Shown: piece after piece, positions 21,327 to 30,660 of the stretch
Layout: the number at the start of each line of letters is the position of its first letter
How positions within the stretch are numbered: position 1 is the first letter of the stretch
Assembly (NCBI RefSeq): GCF_028069655.1
Contig: NZ_JAMCOS010000001.1
Coordinates: forward strand, 2,262,001-2,326,000
Direction of reading: 5' to 3'
Source: Acidovorax sp. NCPPB 4044
GTDB taxonomy: Bacteria; Pseudomonadota; Gammaproteobacteria; Burkholderiales; Burkholderiaceae_C
Length of the DNA stretch: 64,000 bases
Program-made: the position numbers and the translations under genes
Notes under the pieces: model-generated
Databases searched by the model: none
What the model was told of the DNA's origin: nothing
The model's input: the letters and a program-made list of their open reading frames with translations, nothing else

Positions 21327-21361
21327 AAAAACGCCCGGTGTATCTGCACCGGGCGTTTTTT
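21327..21361. terminator. Bidirectional terminator between DUF3309 and EF-hand genes
   Basis: A 10-bp GC stem ACGCCCGGTG/CACCGGGCGT with a 6-nt loop is bordered by A5 on the left and T6 on the right, so it can act on both convergent genes. Confidence 0.9.
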
Positions 21362-21431
21362 GTTGGGGGATGCGCCAGCCGCCGCGCAATCCAGGGCGCA
21401 GCCCCACCAAGGCTCGGGGGCCGATACGGGC

Positions 21432-22019
21432 TCAGGCCGCGGTGCGGAACCTCTGCGACACAGTGGCGAAAGCCGTGGAAAACGCACCGAACTCCCCGGC
21501 TCCGACGGAGCCGTCGGCGTTGCCGCCGGCCCCCCGGTCCATGAGCTGCAGCAGCGACTGGGCGAACTCACCGCCGCTCTGCGGGCCCACGGTCTGGGCC
21601 ACGCCCTTGAGGAATTCGTCGCGGGTGATGGAGCCGTCCTTGTCGCTATCGAAGCCCGCCGTGAGCTGCTCCTTCTGTGCATCGGTGGCCCCGAAGCGGG
21701 TCAGCAGCGCCTGAAAATCCTCTTTCGACACGGCGCGGTTGGCGCCCGATGCCTGCAGCGCCGCACCCGCGGCCACGCCGGCCGCACCGCGCCCTGTGAC
21801 CGCGCCGCTGCGCGCGTCTGTCGCCGTGCTGGCGGTCAGCACGCCCTGGTCGGCAAGGCGGGCCAGCGCGCTGGCGTCCTGGCTGAGGGTCACGATGGAG
21901 GAAGGTTCAGGCGCGGGGGCCCTGTCCGGCTTGGCCTGCCCCGAGACCGGCTTGGCGGACGAGGCCGCGTTGAACAGCATGGATGCGACGGACGCAAGAC
22001 CGGAAACGATGGGGGACAT
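21432..22019 (-). CDS. EF-hand domain protein
   Basis: A 195-residue protein. One canonical calcium-binding loop is visible near residue 135 (DSDKDGSITRDE). A second, degenerate loop follows near 172 (MDRGAGGNADGSVGAGEFG). The N-terminus MSPIVSGLASVASMLFNAASS is weakly hydrophobic but has no clear signal peptidase site, and the stretch SSIVTLSQDASALARLADQ follows. An AGGAG lies 9 nt before the ATG at 22019. The function is unknown; the protein may be calcium-responsive, and its place next to a PIP-box gene is suggestive only. No PIP box was found for this gene. Confidence 0.8.
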   Translation of the reverse strand: MSPIVSGLASVASMLFNAASSAKPVSGQAKPDRAPAPEPSSIVTLSQDASALARLADQGVLTASTATDARSGAVTGRGAAGVAAGAALQASGANRAVSKEDFQALLTRFGATDAQKEQLTAGFDSDKDGSITRDEFLKGVAQTVGPQSGGEFAQSLLQLMDRGAGGNADGSVGAGEFGAFSTAFATVSQRFRTAA

Positions 22020-22259
22020 GGCCGCAGACTCCTGTGGAACGGCGCGCCGGCCATCCCGTGCACCCTGCCCGGGACGGAAGCCACACGCGCCCACCGGAAG
22101 ATTACGCGGCGACGGCCCGGCCGGTCCCGGGAAGAAAGCGGTAACCGCCCTGCTTTTCCGGCGGCCCGGACGGGCGCCCCTTCGCACGACGCCGACGCCG
22201 AGGCGGCGGCGATGCGATCCCGGTCCTCTGCAGCGGGCAGCCGGCCGGGCTAGGTCTGG

Positions 22260-23708
22260 TCAGGTCCGGGCGGAGCCGATGCCCCGGGGTGCGTCCGGCG
22301 CGGACGGCTCCTCTTGAACGGCCTTTGCGCGCCGGAACCAGTAGGCTCCCGCCAGCAGCAGGAACCACATGGGCGTGACCACCAGGGCCTTGCGGGTGTC
22401 GGACTCCAGCGCCAGCAGGCCCAGGATGAACACGAAGAATGCGAGGCAGGCCACGCTCATCCCCACGCCGCCGGGCATCTTGTAGCGCGAGGCCGCATGC
22501 CGCTCGGGCCGCTTCTTGCGGTAGGCCAGATAAGACAGCAGGATCAGCGACCAGGTGAACATGAACAGGATGGCCGACACGGTGGTGACCAGGGTGAAAG
22601 CCTCCACCAGGTCCGGAATCACCCACATGAGCACAGCGCCGGCCAGCAGGCAGGTGCACGAGAACAGCAGCCCGCGCGAGGGCACGCTCCGGGGCGAGAG
22701 ATACCGGAAGGCCCTGGGTGCGTCTTCCTTCAGCGCCAGGCCGTACAGCATGCGGCTGGTGGAGAAAACGCCACTGTTGGCCGACGAGGCCGCGGAGGTC
22801 AGCACCACGAAATTGATCACGCCGGCCGCGGCCGGCAGTCCTGCCAGCATGAACAGCTCGACGAACGGGCTCTTGCCCGGCACCACCTCGCGCCAGGGCG
22901 TGACGGCCATGATCGCGACCAGCGCCAGCACGTAGAACACGATGATGCGCACGGGGATCGAGTTGATGGCGCGCGGCAGGCTGCGCTCGGGGTCCTGCGC
23001 TTCCGCGGCGGTCGTGCCGACCAGCTCGATGCCGGAGAAGGCGAACACCGCGATCTGGAAACCCGCGAAGAACCCCATGAGCCCGTGCGGGAACATGCCG
23101 CCGTCGTTCCACAGATTGCCCAGGCTGGCTTCGCGCCCTGTCGGGGCGACGAAACCCGTGGCGACCATGTACAGGCCGGTTCCCACCAGCGCCACGATGG
23201 CCACGATCTTGATCATCGCGAACCAGAATTCGATTTCGCCGAAGAGCTTCACCGTGAGCAGGTTCAGCGACAGCAGCAGCCCGACGCAGGCCAGCGCCGG
23301 CCCCCACTGGGGCATGTGCGGAAACCAGAACTGCGCATAGGCCGATATCGCGATGACGTCGGCAATGCCCGTGACGATCCAGCAGAACCAGTAGGTCCAG
23401 CCCGTGAAGAAGCCCGCCCAGGGCCCCAGCAGATCGGCCGAGAAATCGATGAACGACTTGTACCGGAGGTCGGACAGCAGCAGTTCGCCCATCGCTCGCA
23501 TCACGAAGAACAGCATGAAGCCGATCACCATGTAGACGAACACGATGGACGGCCCGGCGAGGCTGATGGTCTTGCCGGAGCCCATGAAGAGTCCGGTGCC
23601 GATGGCGCCGCCGATGGCGATGAGCTGGATGTGGCGGTTGGTGAGATTGCGCTGCAGATGCTCGGGACCCGAGGGGTCCGGATTCGCAGGGGGGGCCTGG
23701 CGCGTCAT
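22260..23708 (-). CDS. cycA: Amino-acid permease, D-Ala/D-Ser/Gly (CycA)-like
   Basis: A 482-residue APC-family transporter with 12 predicted helices. The N-terminal signature HIQLIAIGGAIGTGLFMGSGKTISLAGPS and helix motifs such as FAFSGIELVGTTAAEAQDPERSLPRAINSIP are those of the amino-acid:proton symporters. The overall sequence, including GLFMGSGKTI and FVMRAMGELLLSD, looks most like CycA, which takes up D-serine, D-alanine and glycine; the exact substrate is inferred. A GGAG lies before the ATG, preceded by a long pyrimidine-rich leader. Confidence 0.82.
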   Translation of the reverse strand: MTRQAPPANPDPSGPEHLQRNLTNRHIQLIAIGGAIGTGLFMGSGKTISLAGPSIVFVYMVIGFMLFFVMRAMGELLLSDLRYKSFIDFSADLLGPWAGFFTGWTYWFCWIVTGIADVIAISAYAQFWFPHMPQWGPALACVGLLLSLNLLTVKLFGEIEFWFAMIKIVAIVALVGTGLYMVATGFVAPTGREASLGNLWNDGGMFPHGLMGFFAGFQIAVFAFSGIELVGTTAAEAQDPERSLPRAINSIPVRIIVFYVLALVAIMAVTPWREVVPGKSPFVELFMLAGLPAAAGVINFVVLTSAASSANSGVFSTSRMLYGLALKEDAPRAFRYLSPRSVPSRGLLFSCTCLLAGAVLMWVIPDLVEAFTLVTTVSAILFMFTWSLILLSYLAYRKKRPERHAASRYKMPGGVGMSVACLAFFVFILGLLALESDTRKALVVTPMWFLLLAGAYWFRRAKAVQEEPSAPDAPRGIGSART

Positions 23709-24000
23709 TCAGGAAGCTCCAAAAAAGAAAAATAAAGGAAGGAAGAAGGGAAAAGCGGTTCGGGTGGCGGTGCACCCCGTGACCGGGAATCAACCGCTGC
23801 AGCGGCAGCGGCCTTGCATTCCGGCCCTGGGGCACGACGCCCCATGAAGGGTGTCGATGGGCTGAAGGCAGCCACTGCGCCTGCGGTGTCCGGATCTCCC
23901 GCCGCAGGGCCGCCATGGAGCAGCCCGATCGGGACTGCGCAAGCGGGTGCCGCCATCGGTGCTCCGCTGGAGAGCGCATTGGCTGGCGGCCCGGCCTGTA
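23709..24000. other. Intergenic leader region upstream of the permease
   Basis: This stretch of nearly 300 bp holds the pyrimidine-rich 5' leader of the permease (23715-23760 on the minus strand). No gene or clear terminator was seen. Confidence 0.5.
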
Positions 24001-25302
24001 TCACGCCTGGGCATGCAGCTCGTGGTCGATGTCCTCGGCGGCGCTGGCCGCGACCGTGGGCGCCGGGATCCAGCGCAGGGCCGTGAAGAGAGACTCGATC
24101 CAGGCCTGCGTCTGCGGCGGGCCCGCGGTGGCGACGATGCCGGCCAGAGGAACCTCTTGCGTCTGGTAGCTGACGCGCTCCGGCAGCGGTGCGCCGGCCG
24201 GCAGTTCATGCCAGCGCAGCACGGCCTCGCTGCGGCGGAACATCGCGATGCCGCCGAGCCCGGCATGCACGGTGCGGCCCAGGTGGTGGCCCGGGACGGC
24301 GAACCAGCCGTGCCAGCGTGGCTCGGCACCGGCCTCCGGCGGCCGCCGCAGGGCGGGGCCCGGGTCTTCACCCAGCATCAGCTTCAGCTCGACCGAGGGC
24401 AGGTGGACACCCGTGGCCAGTTCGAAGGTGGTGACCGCCTGCGCCACATCCACGGGGTTGTCGATTTCAATGAATGCCAGCTCGCCCTGGTGGTCGATCG
24501 CTTCGAGGTGGAAACAGCCATCGTGCAGCGCGAGGCTTTCCAGCACGCGGGCGACCCAGCGGCGCACGGGATCGGTGAGCGGAATGTGCATGGACCCGAG
24601 CGGCCGGCCGCGCGCGTAGTCCAGGCAGGTGTTCAGATAGCGGCTGGCCGTGAGGGCCACGATCCGGCCGCCGACGGCCACGCCATCGAAATGCAGCACG
24701 GGGCCGTCCAGGTACTCCTCGACCTCGAACTCGCCGCAGGCGTCGGCGGCCTGCAAGGCATCCAGGCGCGGAATGCCCGAACAGAAGCCCAGCACCGCGG
24801 CCCGCGTAGCGACGGTGGAGTCGAACACGGCCACGTCTTCGCTGGCGGCACCGCTCTGCGGCTTGAGGATGGTCTTGCCCCGCCAGGGCGGCGCGTCGCG
24901 CAGCGCGAGGAAATCCGGCAGAGGGAGAAAGCGCGGCACCTTCAGCCCGGCCTGGGCGACCGCCCGCTTCATGCCGATCTTGTTGCGGGCGGCCATGACC
25001 TGTTCGGCCGACGGGCCCGCCACGCCCAGCCATTCGCGCAGGCGGGCAGCCGCCAGCCGATCGTTTTCGGCCAGGGCAATGACGCGATCGACGCTTGCCG
25101 GAGGCTCGCCCAGCCAGGCCCGGGCCTCCTCGTCCACGGAAGCAGTGCCGTGGCAGGCCACCTTCCGGCAGCGCAGGCCGGCCGGCACGGTTGCCAACGC
25201 TGCCTCGGTGCCGAAATAGGTGACTTCGTGCCGTGAATGGTCGATGCCCCGGTGGTATTCAGCGGTTCGGTAAGGAATACGGTGAAGAATCAGGATATTC
25301 AT
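24001..25302 (-). CDS. ATP-grasp family protein of unknown function
   Basis: A 433-residue protein. Its central part has ATP-grasp features: RNKIGMKRAVAQAGLKVPRFLPL (cap and entry), KTILKPQSGAASEDVAVF (nucleotide-binding lysine region), EVEEYLDGPVLHFDGVAVGGRIV (hinge and metal region) and CFHLEAIDHQGELAFIEIDNPV (metal-binding E-x-D/N). Such enzymes join a carboxylate to an amine or thiol using ATP. The N-terminal MNILILHRIPY domain resembles that of carboxylate-amine ligases. No biosynthetic partner is adjacent, so the substrate is unknown. The start at 25302 is favoured; an ATG at 25320 is possible. Confidence 0.75.
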   Translation of the reverse strand: MNILILHRIPYRTAEYHRGIDHSRHEVTYFGTEAALATVPAGLRCRKVACHGTASVDEEARAWLGEPPASVDRVIALAENDRLAAARLREWLGVAGPSAEQVMAARNKIGMKRAVAQAGLKVPRFLPLPDFLALRDAPPWRGKTILKPQSGAASEDVAVFDSTVATRAAVLGFCSGIPRLDALQAADACGEFEVEEYLDGPVLHFDGVAVGGRIVALTASRYLNTCLDYARGRPLGSMHIPLTDPVRRWVARVLESLALHDGCFHLEAIDHQGELAFIEIDNPVDVAQAVTTFELATGVHLPSVELKLMLGEDPGPALRRPPEAGAEPRWHGWFAVPGHHLGRTVHAGLGGIAMFRRSEAVLRWHELPAGAPLPERVSYQTQEVPLAGIVATAGPPQTQAWIESLFTALRWIPAPTVAASAAEDIDHELHAQA

Positions 25303-25773
25303 AGACGGGCCGACCAGCAATCCACGGAATTCGCGGCGCTGCGTCGGCTGATTTCAGACAGACGGCTTCCGGAGGAAGGTAGGGCCGCCCCTATTTTTCT
25401 TTGGATATCTGATCAGAATGTCTCCTCCCATCCCGCCATTTCCCATCGATGCGGCTGCATTTGATTTTTATCAATAAGAAGCGCCGCCCTACCTCGGGGC
25501 CACCCACCCTGCAATCTCGAATTGGGGGTAATCATGGCATGCGCGCCGGGTAATCCATCGCCCCGTGATGGCATGCACGACATTAATTTTATTTGGAGTA
25601 CCGGCCGCAGCGCGGCGGGGAATATCGGCAGTGGCTTGGATATTCGCTGCAGCGGCCGCGGCGTACAGCAAGAAAATCCCGCGCAACGCACGGGTCGCAG
25701 TGTCCCCGGCCACGGCGCGGCAGCCCGCGTCCCACCCCACGTGCGCCTCCCGCCCCCGCAGGCCGGGCGCGCA
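25303..25773. other. Unexplained 470-bp intergenic region
   Basis: This gap between two minus-strand genes has a lower-GC middle portion (about 25390-25620, with runs such as TTTGATTTTTATCAATAAG) than the rest of the window. Short frames exist, but none has a convincing ribosome site, codon bias or recognisable protein. It probably holds the promoter of the ATP-grasp gene. Confidence 0.4.
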
Positions 25774-26670
25774 TCAAGCCGGCGGCACCAGGCGGGCGGC
25801 CTCGGAAAGGCCCACTTCCTTCAGGAAGGCCCACACGGCCTGCGTGCGCGCCTGGTATTTCGCCTCCGCGGGCATGCTCATCCAGAAGGTGCGCGTGAAC
25901 CGTGCCTCCTGCGGCAGCACCCGCGCCAGCACCGGGTCGCGGTCGGCAAGGAATGCCGGCAGCACGGCCAGGCCTGCCCCGGCGCGTACCGCCTCGTACT
26001 GCGCCGTCACGCTCGTGCTGCGGAACGCGAAGCGCTCGGGCGGCACCAGCTGATCGAGGAACTGCAGTTCCTTCGTGAACAGCAGATCGTCCACGTAGCT
26101 CACGAAAGCGTGCTGGCGCAGGTCTTCCCGCCGCGCGATGAGCGGCCGGCGCGCCAGGTATTCGCGCTGGCCATAGAGGTGCAGCGTGTAGTCCGCCAGG
26201 CGCGAGACGATGACCGAGCCGCGCGTGGGCCGCTCCAGCGAGATGACGATGTCGGCCTCGCGCCGCGAGAGGTGCAGCATGCGCGGCAGCGCGAGCAGGT
26301 CGACGCTCAAATGCGGGTACTGCAGCGTCAGCCGCGCCAGATGCGGCGCAAGGATGAGCGTGCCGAAGCCTTCGGTCGCCCCCACGCGCACGAGCCCGAC
26401 GGGCCCGATGCCGCTGCCGGCGGGCCGCACGCGCTCCACGCCGAGCACCGCCGTTTCCATGGCTTCGACGGCGGGCAGCAGGTGACGCCCCGCCTCGGTC
26501 AGGCGGTGCCCGCCGGCCTCGCGGGCGAACAGCGATTCGCCCATCTGTTTTTCCAGCGCCTGGATGCGGCGCGCCACGGTGGTGTGCTCCACGCCGGCGC
26601 GGCGCGCCGCCGCGGCCAGGGTGCCGGTGCGGGCGAGTTCCAGGAAGTAGCGGAGGTTGTCCCAGTCCAT
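25774..26670 (-). CDS. LysR-family transcriptional regulator
   Basis: A 298-residue LysR regulator with an N-terminal winged helix-turn-helix (MDWDNLRYFLELARTGTLAAAARRAGVEHTTVARRIQALEKQMGESLFAR) and a periplasmic-binding-like effector domain from about residue 90. It is transcribed divergently from mmsA with a 175-bp shared region that contains an inverted repeat. This is the classic layout for control of the neighbouring valine-catabolic genes, so that role is inferred. The ATG at 26670 gives the conventional LysR N-terminus. Confidence 0.9.
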   Translation of the reverse strand: MDWDNLRYFLELARTGTLAAAARRAGVEHTTVARRIQALEKQMGESLFAREAGGHRLTEAGRHLLPAVEAMETAVLGVERVRPAGSGIGPVGLVRVGATEGFGTLILAPHLARLTLQYPHLSVDLLALPRMLHLSRREADIVISLERPTRGSVIVSRLADYTLHLYGQREYLARRPLIARREDLRQHAFVSYVDDLLFTKELQFLDQLVPPERFAFRSTSVTAQYEAVRAGAGLAVLPAFLADRDPVLARVLPQEARFTRTFWMSMPAEAKYQARTQAVWAFLKEVGLSEAARLVPPA

Positions 26671-26716
26671 TCGTTCAGCCAAAGAGATGAAATGACGCGA
26701 TACGGCCGATTCTGAT

Positions 26717-26772
26717 GTGCAAATTCGCAAAGCGGACGTGCGCTTTTCTCTATTGAACTCGCAATTTCGCAC
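26717..26772. promoter_or_regulatory. Inverted repeat in the LysR/mmsA divergent promoter
   Basis: GTGCAAATTCGCA at 26717-26729 is opposed by CGCAATTTCGCAC at 26760-26772, whose complement is GTGCGAAATTGCG. The two related half-sites in opposite orientation between lysR and mmsA make a plausible binding region for the LysR protein. Confidence 0.45.
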
Positions 26773-26845
26773 GGCTAGCATGTCACGGCCCGGGGTTGTG
26801 CAAACCCCTGAAGACGCGATTCCACCCAACTCAGGAGACAAGCGC

Positions 26846-28369
26846 ATGAATGCCCCCCAATCCACGGCCGTCCTGGCGCCCACGGTCAAGCTGCTGATCG
26901 GCGGCCAGTTCGTCGAATCCACCACCACCCAGTGGCGCAACGTGGTCAACCCCGCCACGCAGGAAGTGCTGGCGCGCGTGCCCTTCGCCACCCCGGCGGA
27001 GATCGACGCCGCCGTGGCCAGCGGCCGGGAGGCCTTCAAGACCTGGAAGAAGACGCCCATCGGCGCCCGGGCGCGCATCTTCCTGAAGCTGCAGCAACTG
27101 ATCCGCGACAACATACAGGAACTGGCCGCGCTGCTCACCGCCGAGCAGGGCAAGACGCTGCCCGATGCCGAGGGCGACGTGTTCCGCGGGCTGGAGGTGG
27201 TCGAGCACGCGAGCGCCATCGGCAACCTGCAATTGGGCGAGCTGGCCAACAACGTGGCCGGCGGTGTGGACACCTACACGCTGATGCAGCCGCTCGGCGT
27301 GTGCGCCGGCATCACGCCCTTCAACTTCCCGGCCATGATTCCGCTCTGGATGTTCCCGATGGCCATCGCCACGGGCAACACCTTCGTGCTGAAGCCTTCC
27401 GAGCAGGACCCGATGGTGACCATGCGCCTGTGCGAGCTGGCGCTCGAAGCCGGCGTGCCGCCGGGCGTGCTGAACGTGGTGCACGGCGGCGAGGACGCGG
27501 TGAATGCGCTCTGCGACCACCCGGACATCAAGGCGATCAGCTTCGTCGGTTCGACGAAGGTCGGCACGCACGTCTACAACCGCGCCAGCCTGAACGGCAA
27601 GCGCGTGCAATGCATGATGGGTGCCAAGAACCACGCCATCGTGCTGCCCGACGCCAACAAGGAGCAGACGCTGAATGCCCTCGCGGGCGCGGCGTTCGGC
27701 GCGGCGGGCCAGCGCTGCATGGCGCTGTCGGTGGTGGTGCTGGTCGGCGAGGCGCAACAGTGGATTCCGGACCTGGTCGCCAAGGCCCGGACGCTGAAGG
27801 TCAGCGCCGGCACCGAAAAGGGCACGGATGTCGGCCCGCTGGTGTCGTGCGCCGCCCGGGAGCGGGTGGAAAGCCTGATCGAGCGCGGCATCACCGACGG
27901 CGCCACGCTGGAACTGGACGGCCGCAAGCCCCAGGTCGCGGGCTATGAGAAGGGCAACTTCGTCGGGCCGACGGTGTTCAGCGGCGTGAAGCCGGGCATG
28001 TCCGTCTACGACCAGGAAATCTTCGGGCCTGTGCTGTGCCTGGCCGCCGCGGCCGACATCGACGAGGCCATCGCCTTCATCAACGACAACCCGAACGGCA
28101 ACGGCACGGCGATCTTCACGCAGTCGGGCGCGGCCGCGCGCAAGTTCCAGGAAGAGATCGACGTGGGCCAGGTGGGCATCAACGTGCCGATCCCCGTGCC
28201 CGTGCCGCTGTTCTCGTTCTCGGGCTCGCGCGCTTCCAAGCTGGGCGACCTGGGCCCGTACGGCAAGCAGGTGGTACTGTTCTACACGCAGACCAAGACG
28301 GTCACCGCCCGCTGGTTCGACGACAGCACCGTGGCCCACGGCGTCAACACCACGATCAGCCTGAAGTGA
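26846..28369 (+). CDS. mmsA: Methylmalonate-semialdehyde dehydrogenase (CoA-acylating)
   Basis: A 507-residue aldehyde dehydrogenase converting (methyl)malonate semialdehyde to propionyl-CoA or acetyl-CoA with NAD+ in valine and myo-inositol breakdown. The family signature is clear: [51 protein letters not shown] and the active site [11 protein letters not shown] with Cys near residue 291. The start at 26846 has AGGAGA at the right distance; the frame is open farther upstream but without family similarity. It is the first gene of a valine-degradation set with the acyl-CoA dehydrogenase and mmsB downstream. Confidence 0.95.
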   Translation: MNAPQSTAVLAPTVKLLIGGQFVESTTTQWRNVVNPATQEVLARVPFATPAEIDAAVASGREAFKTWKKTPIGARARIFLKLQQLIRDNIQELAALLTAEQGKTLPDAEGDVFRGLEVVEHASAIGNLQLGELANNVAGGVDTYTLMQPLGVCAGITPFNFPAMIPLWMFPMAIATGNTFVLKPSEQDPMVTMRLCELALEAGVPPGVLNVVHGGEDAVNALCDHPDIKAISFVGSTKVGTHVYNRASLNGKRVQCMMGAKNHAIVLPDANKEQTLNALAGAAFGAAGQRCMALSVVVLVGEAQQWIPDLVAKARTLKVSAGTEKGTDVGPLVSCAARERVESLIERGITDGATLELDGRKPQVAGYEKGNFVGPTVFSGVKPGMSVYDQEIFGPVLCLAAAADIDEAIAFINDNPNGNGTAIFTQSGAAARKFQEEIDVGQVGINVPIPVPVPLFSFSGSRASKLGDLGPYGKQVVLFYTQTKTVTARWFDDSTVAHGVNTTISLK

Positions 28370-28513
28370 CCACGCCCTGAAGCGCTTCGCACCGCCCCCT
28401 CGCCCGCCCTGTCGCCGATCCGGCGCGGGCGCGCCCGGGCTGGCGGTGCGTGCCCCGGGGCGCGGGTCCGGTCCGCGCCCTGCAGCGGGCCTGCGCAATG
28501 GTAGAAGCGGAGG

Positions 28514-28936
28514 ATGGACATTTTCAAGATGACGACGGCCTCCCCGGCCATGGCAGCGGGCGCGGTGCTGATCGGCGCCCTGCTCTGCAACGCCGGCGCC
28601 CACGCCCAGGCCGGTGCGGCCTGCAGACCCGAGGGCACGGTGGAAGAAACCAATGCCTGCGCCGTGCAGGCCTACCAACAGGCGGACATCGCCATCGCCG
28701 TGCTGTATGGCGACGTGATGCGCGCCCTCTCGGCCCACGAGCGCCCGCAGCTGCGGCAGGAGCAGACCGCGTGGCAGCGCGAACGCCTGCTGCGGTGCAA
28801 GCAGGCCACGCGCGCCAGCGAGCCGCTCCCCGAATGGCCGCGGCTCTACCACGCTTGCCTCACCGCCGAGACCGAAGCACGTCGCAAGGGCCTGATGCGC
28901 TGGCTGACGCTGGACCACCCCTCCGCCAGGCCATGA
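28514..28936 (+). CDS. LprI/DUF1311-like secreted protein
   Basis: A 140-residue protein with a Sec signal peptide ending near GAHAQA (residue about 33). The mature part has paired cysteines and the motif LRQEQTAWQRERLLRCKQATR ... LYHACLTAETEARR, as in the DUF1311/LprI family (lysozyme-inhibitor-like). It probably works in the periplasm. It lies between two valine-catabolic genes with no obvious link to them. Confidence 0.75.
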   Translation: MDIFKMTTASPAMAAGAVLIGALLCNAGAHAQAGAACRPEGTVEETNACAVQAYQQADIAIAVLYGDVMRALSAHERPQLRQEQTAWQRERLLRCKQATRASEPLPEWPRLYHACLTAETEARRKGLMRWLTLDHPSARP

Positions 28937-28994
28937 CGCCAGGCCCCCATCACAACGACAACAACGACGACACGCCAGGAACGAGACAAGCACC

Positions 28995-30161
28995 ATGGAC
29001 TTCGATCTGACCGAGGAACAACGCGCCTTCGCCGACACCGCCCGCGACTTCGCGCAGGCCGAACTGGCGCCGCATGCCGCGCACTGGGACGCAGAGGGCA
29101 TCTTCCCGCGCGATGCGATCGGCAAGGCCGGCGAACTGGGTTTCTGCGGCCTCTATGCCCCCGAGCATGCCGGCGGCCTCGCCCTGCCGAGGCTCGACGC
29201 CACGCTGGTGTTCGAGGAAATGGCCGCCGTGGACCCCTCCACCACCGCGTTCATCACCATCCACAACATGGCGACCTGGATGCTGGGCACCTGGGCCACG
29301 CCCGCCGTGCGCGACCATTGGGGCCCGCTGCTGGCCCGTGGCGAGAAGCTGGCGAGCTACTGCCTCACCGAGCCCGGCGCAGGCTCGGACGCTGCCTCGC
29401 TCAAGACCCGCGCCGAGCGGATCGGCGACGGATACGCCATCCATGGCGCCAAGGCGTTCATCAGCGGCGCGGGCAGCACCGACGTGCTCGTGCTCATGGC
29501 CCGCACCGGCGCGCCCGATTCCGGCGCCGGCGGCATCAGCGCCTTCGCCGTGCCGGCGGATGCGCCCGGCATCCACTACGGCAAGAAGGAAGAGAAGATG
29601 GGCTGGAACAGCCAGCCCACGCGCACCATCAGCTTCGACGGCGTGCGCATCCCGGCCGACCACCTGCTGGGCCGCGAAGGCGAAGGCTTCAAGATCGCCA
29701 TGAAGGGCCTGGACGGGGGGCGCATCAACATCGCCACCTGTTCCGTCGGCGCCGCCCAGGGTGCGCTGGGGCATGCGCAGCGGTACATGCAGGAGCGCAA
29801 GCAGTTCGGCAAGCCCCTCGCGGGCTTCCAGGCGCTGCAGTTCAAGCTGGCCGACATGGCGACCGAACTGGTGGCCGCCCGCCAGATGGTGCGCCTGGCG
29901 GCCGCCCGGCTGGATGCCGGCGCGCGCGATGCCTCCACCTACTGCGCCATGGCCAAGCGCTTCGCCACCGATGTGGGTTTCACGGTCTGCAACGAGGCGC
30001 TGCAACTGCACGGCGGCTATGGCTACATCCGCGAATACCCGCTCGAACGCCTGCTGCGCGATGCCCGCGTGCACCAGATCCTGGAAGGCACGAACGAGAT
30101 CATGCGGGTGATCATCGCGCGCCGGATGCTGGACGGGGACGCTCCCGAAGCGATCCGCTGA
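28995..30161 (+). CDS. Acyl-CoA dehydrogenase, probable isobutyryl-CoA dehydrogenase
   Basis: A 388-residue FAD-dependent acyl-CoA dehydrogenase. The two family signatures are present: CLTEPGAGSDAASLKT (about 133-148) and QLHGGYGYIREYPLERLLRDARVHQILEGTNEIMR near the C-terminus, the latter with the catalytic Glu region. Its place between mmsA and mmsB argues for isobutyryl-CoA as the substrate (valine catabolism: isobutyryl-CoA to methacrylyl-CoA). The substrate is inferred from context. Confidence 0.9.
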   Translation: MDFDLTEEQRAFADTARDFAQAELAPHAAHWDAEGIFPRDAIGKAGELGFCGLYAPEHAGGLALPRLDATLVFEEMAAVDPSTTAFITIHNMATWMLGTWATPAVRDHWGPLLARGEKLASYCLTEPGAGSDAASLKTRAERIGDGYAIHGAKAFISGAGSTDVLVLMARTGAPDSGAGGISAFAVPADAPGIHYGKKEEKMGWNSQPTRTISFDGVRIPADHLLGREGEGFKIAMKGLDGGRINIATCSVGAAQGALGHAQRYMQERKQFGKPLAGFQALQFKLADMATELVAARQMVRLAAARLDAGARDASTYCAMAKRFATDVGFTVCNEALQLHGGYGYIREYPLERLLRDARVHQILEGTNEIMRVIIARRMLDGDAPEAIR

Positions 30162-30187
30162 CCCTGCCACTCAGCCACACCTCCGCC

Positions 30188-30559
30188 ATGCCCGCCCGCC
30201 CCCTTTCCGACGAGGCCCTGCAGCTGGCCGCCGCCGTGCGCGATGCCCTGGCGCACCGCAGCGATGTCGAGGAACGCACGCTGTTAGGCTGCCTCGCCTT
30301 CATGGTGGACGGCAAGCTCTGCCTCGGCGTGAAGGGCGATGAACTGCTGGTGCGGCTGCCGCCCCAGCGGCATGCGGAATTCCAGGAGCGGCAGGGCGCG
30401 CGCGAGATGTCCCCCTCCGGGAAGATGCCGGGGTATTTCTGGGTCGAGCCCGACGGCTACGCGACCCGCACGCAGTGGGAAGCCTGGCTGCACGAAGCCC
30501 TGGCCTTCAACCCGCAGGCGCGGGCCACCCCCGCGCGCCGCCCGCGCCCGGGCGCATGA
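30188..30559 (+). CDS. TfoX N-terminal domain protein
   Basis: A 123-residue protein with the TfoX/Sxy N-terminal-like fold: SDVEERTLLGCLAFMVDGKLCLGVKGDELLVRLPP ... MSPSGKMPGYFWVEPDGYATRTQWEAWLHEALAFN. The protein is short, lacks the C-terminal DNA-competence half of Sxy, and ends in a basic Pro/Arg-rich tail. It starts 26 bp after the acyl-CoA dehydrogenase, so it is probably co-transcribed with the valine genes. The function is unknown. Confidence 0.75.
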   Translation: MPARPLSDEALQLAAAVRDALAHRSDVEERTLLGCLAFMVDGKLCLGVKGDELLVRLPPQRHAEFQERQGAREMSPSGKMPGYFWVEPDGYATRTQWEAWLHEALAFNPQARATPARRPRPGA

Positions 30560-30587
30560 CACGCAAAGGCGCAGAACCAAATCGCCC

Positions 30588-30630
30588 CCATGCCGCCGGA
30601 TTCATTGAATAGTTTGCTATCAAAAACATA
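30588..30630 (+). repeat. Dispersed hairpin element, copy C
   Basis: The head ATGCCGCCGGATTCATTGAA is followed by TAGTTTGCTATCAAAAACATA. The hairpin right arm is degraded here. It lies 30 bp upstream of mmsB. Confidence 0.8.
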
Positions 30631-30660
30631 CCAATTCGCTTTCACTACCGGAGACACACC

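Noticed and set aside
25489..25740. An 83-codon minus-strand open frame between the ATP-grasp and lysR genes
   Set aside because: No ribosome site, no recognisable domain and unusual composition. Not enough support for a gene.
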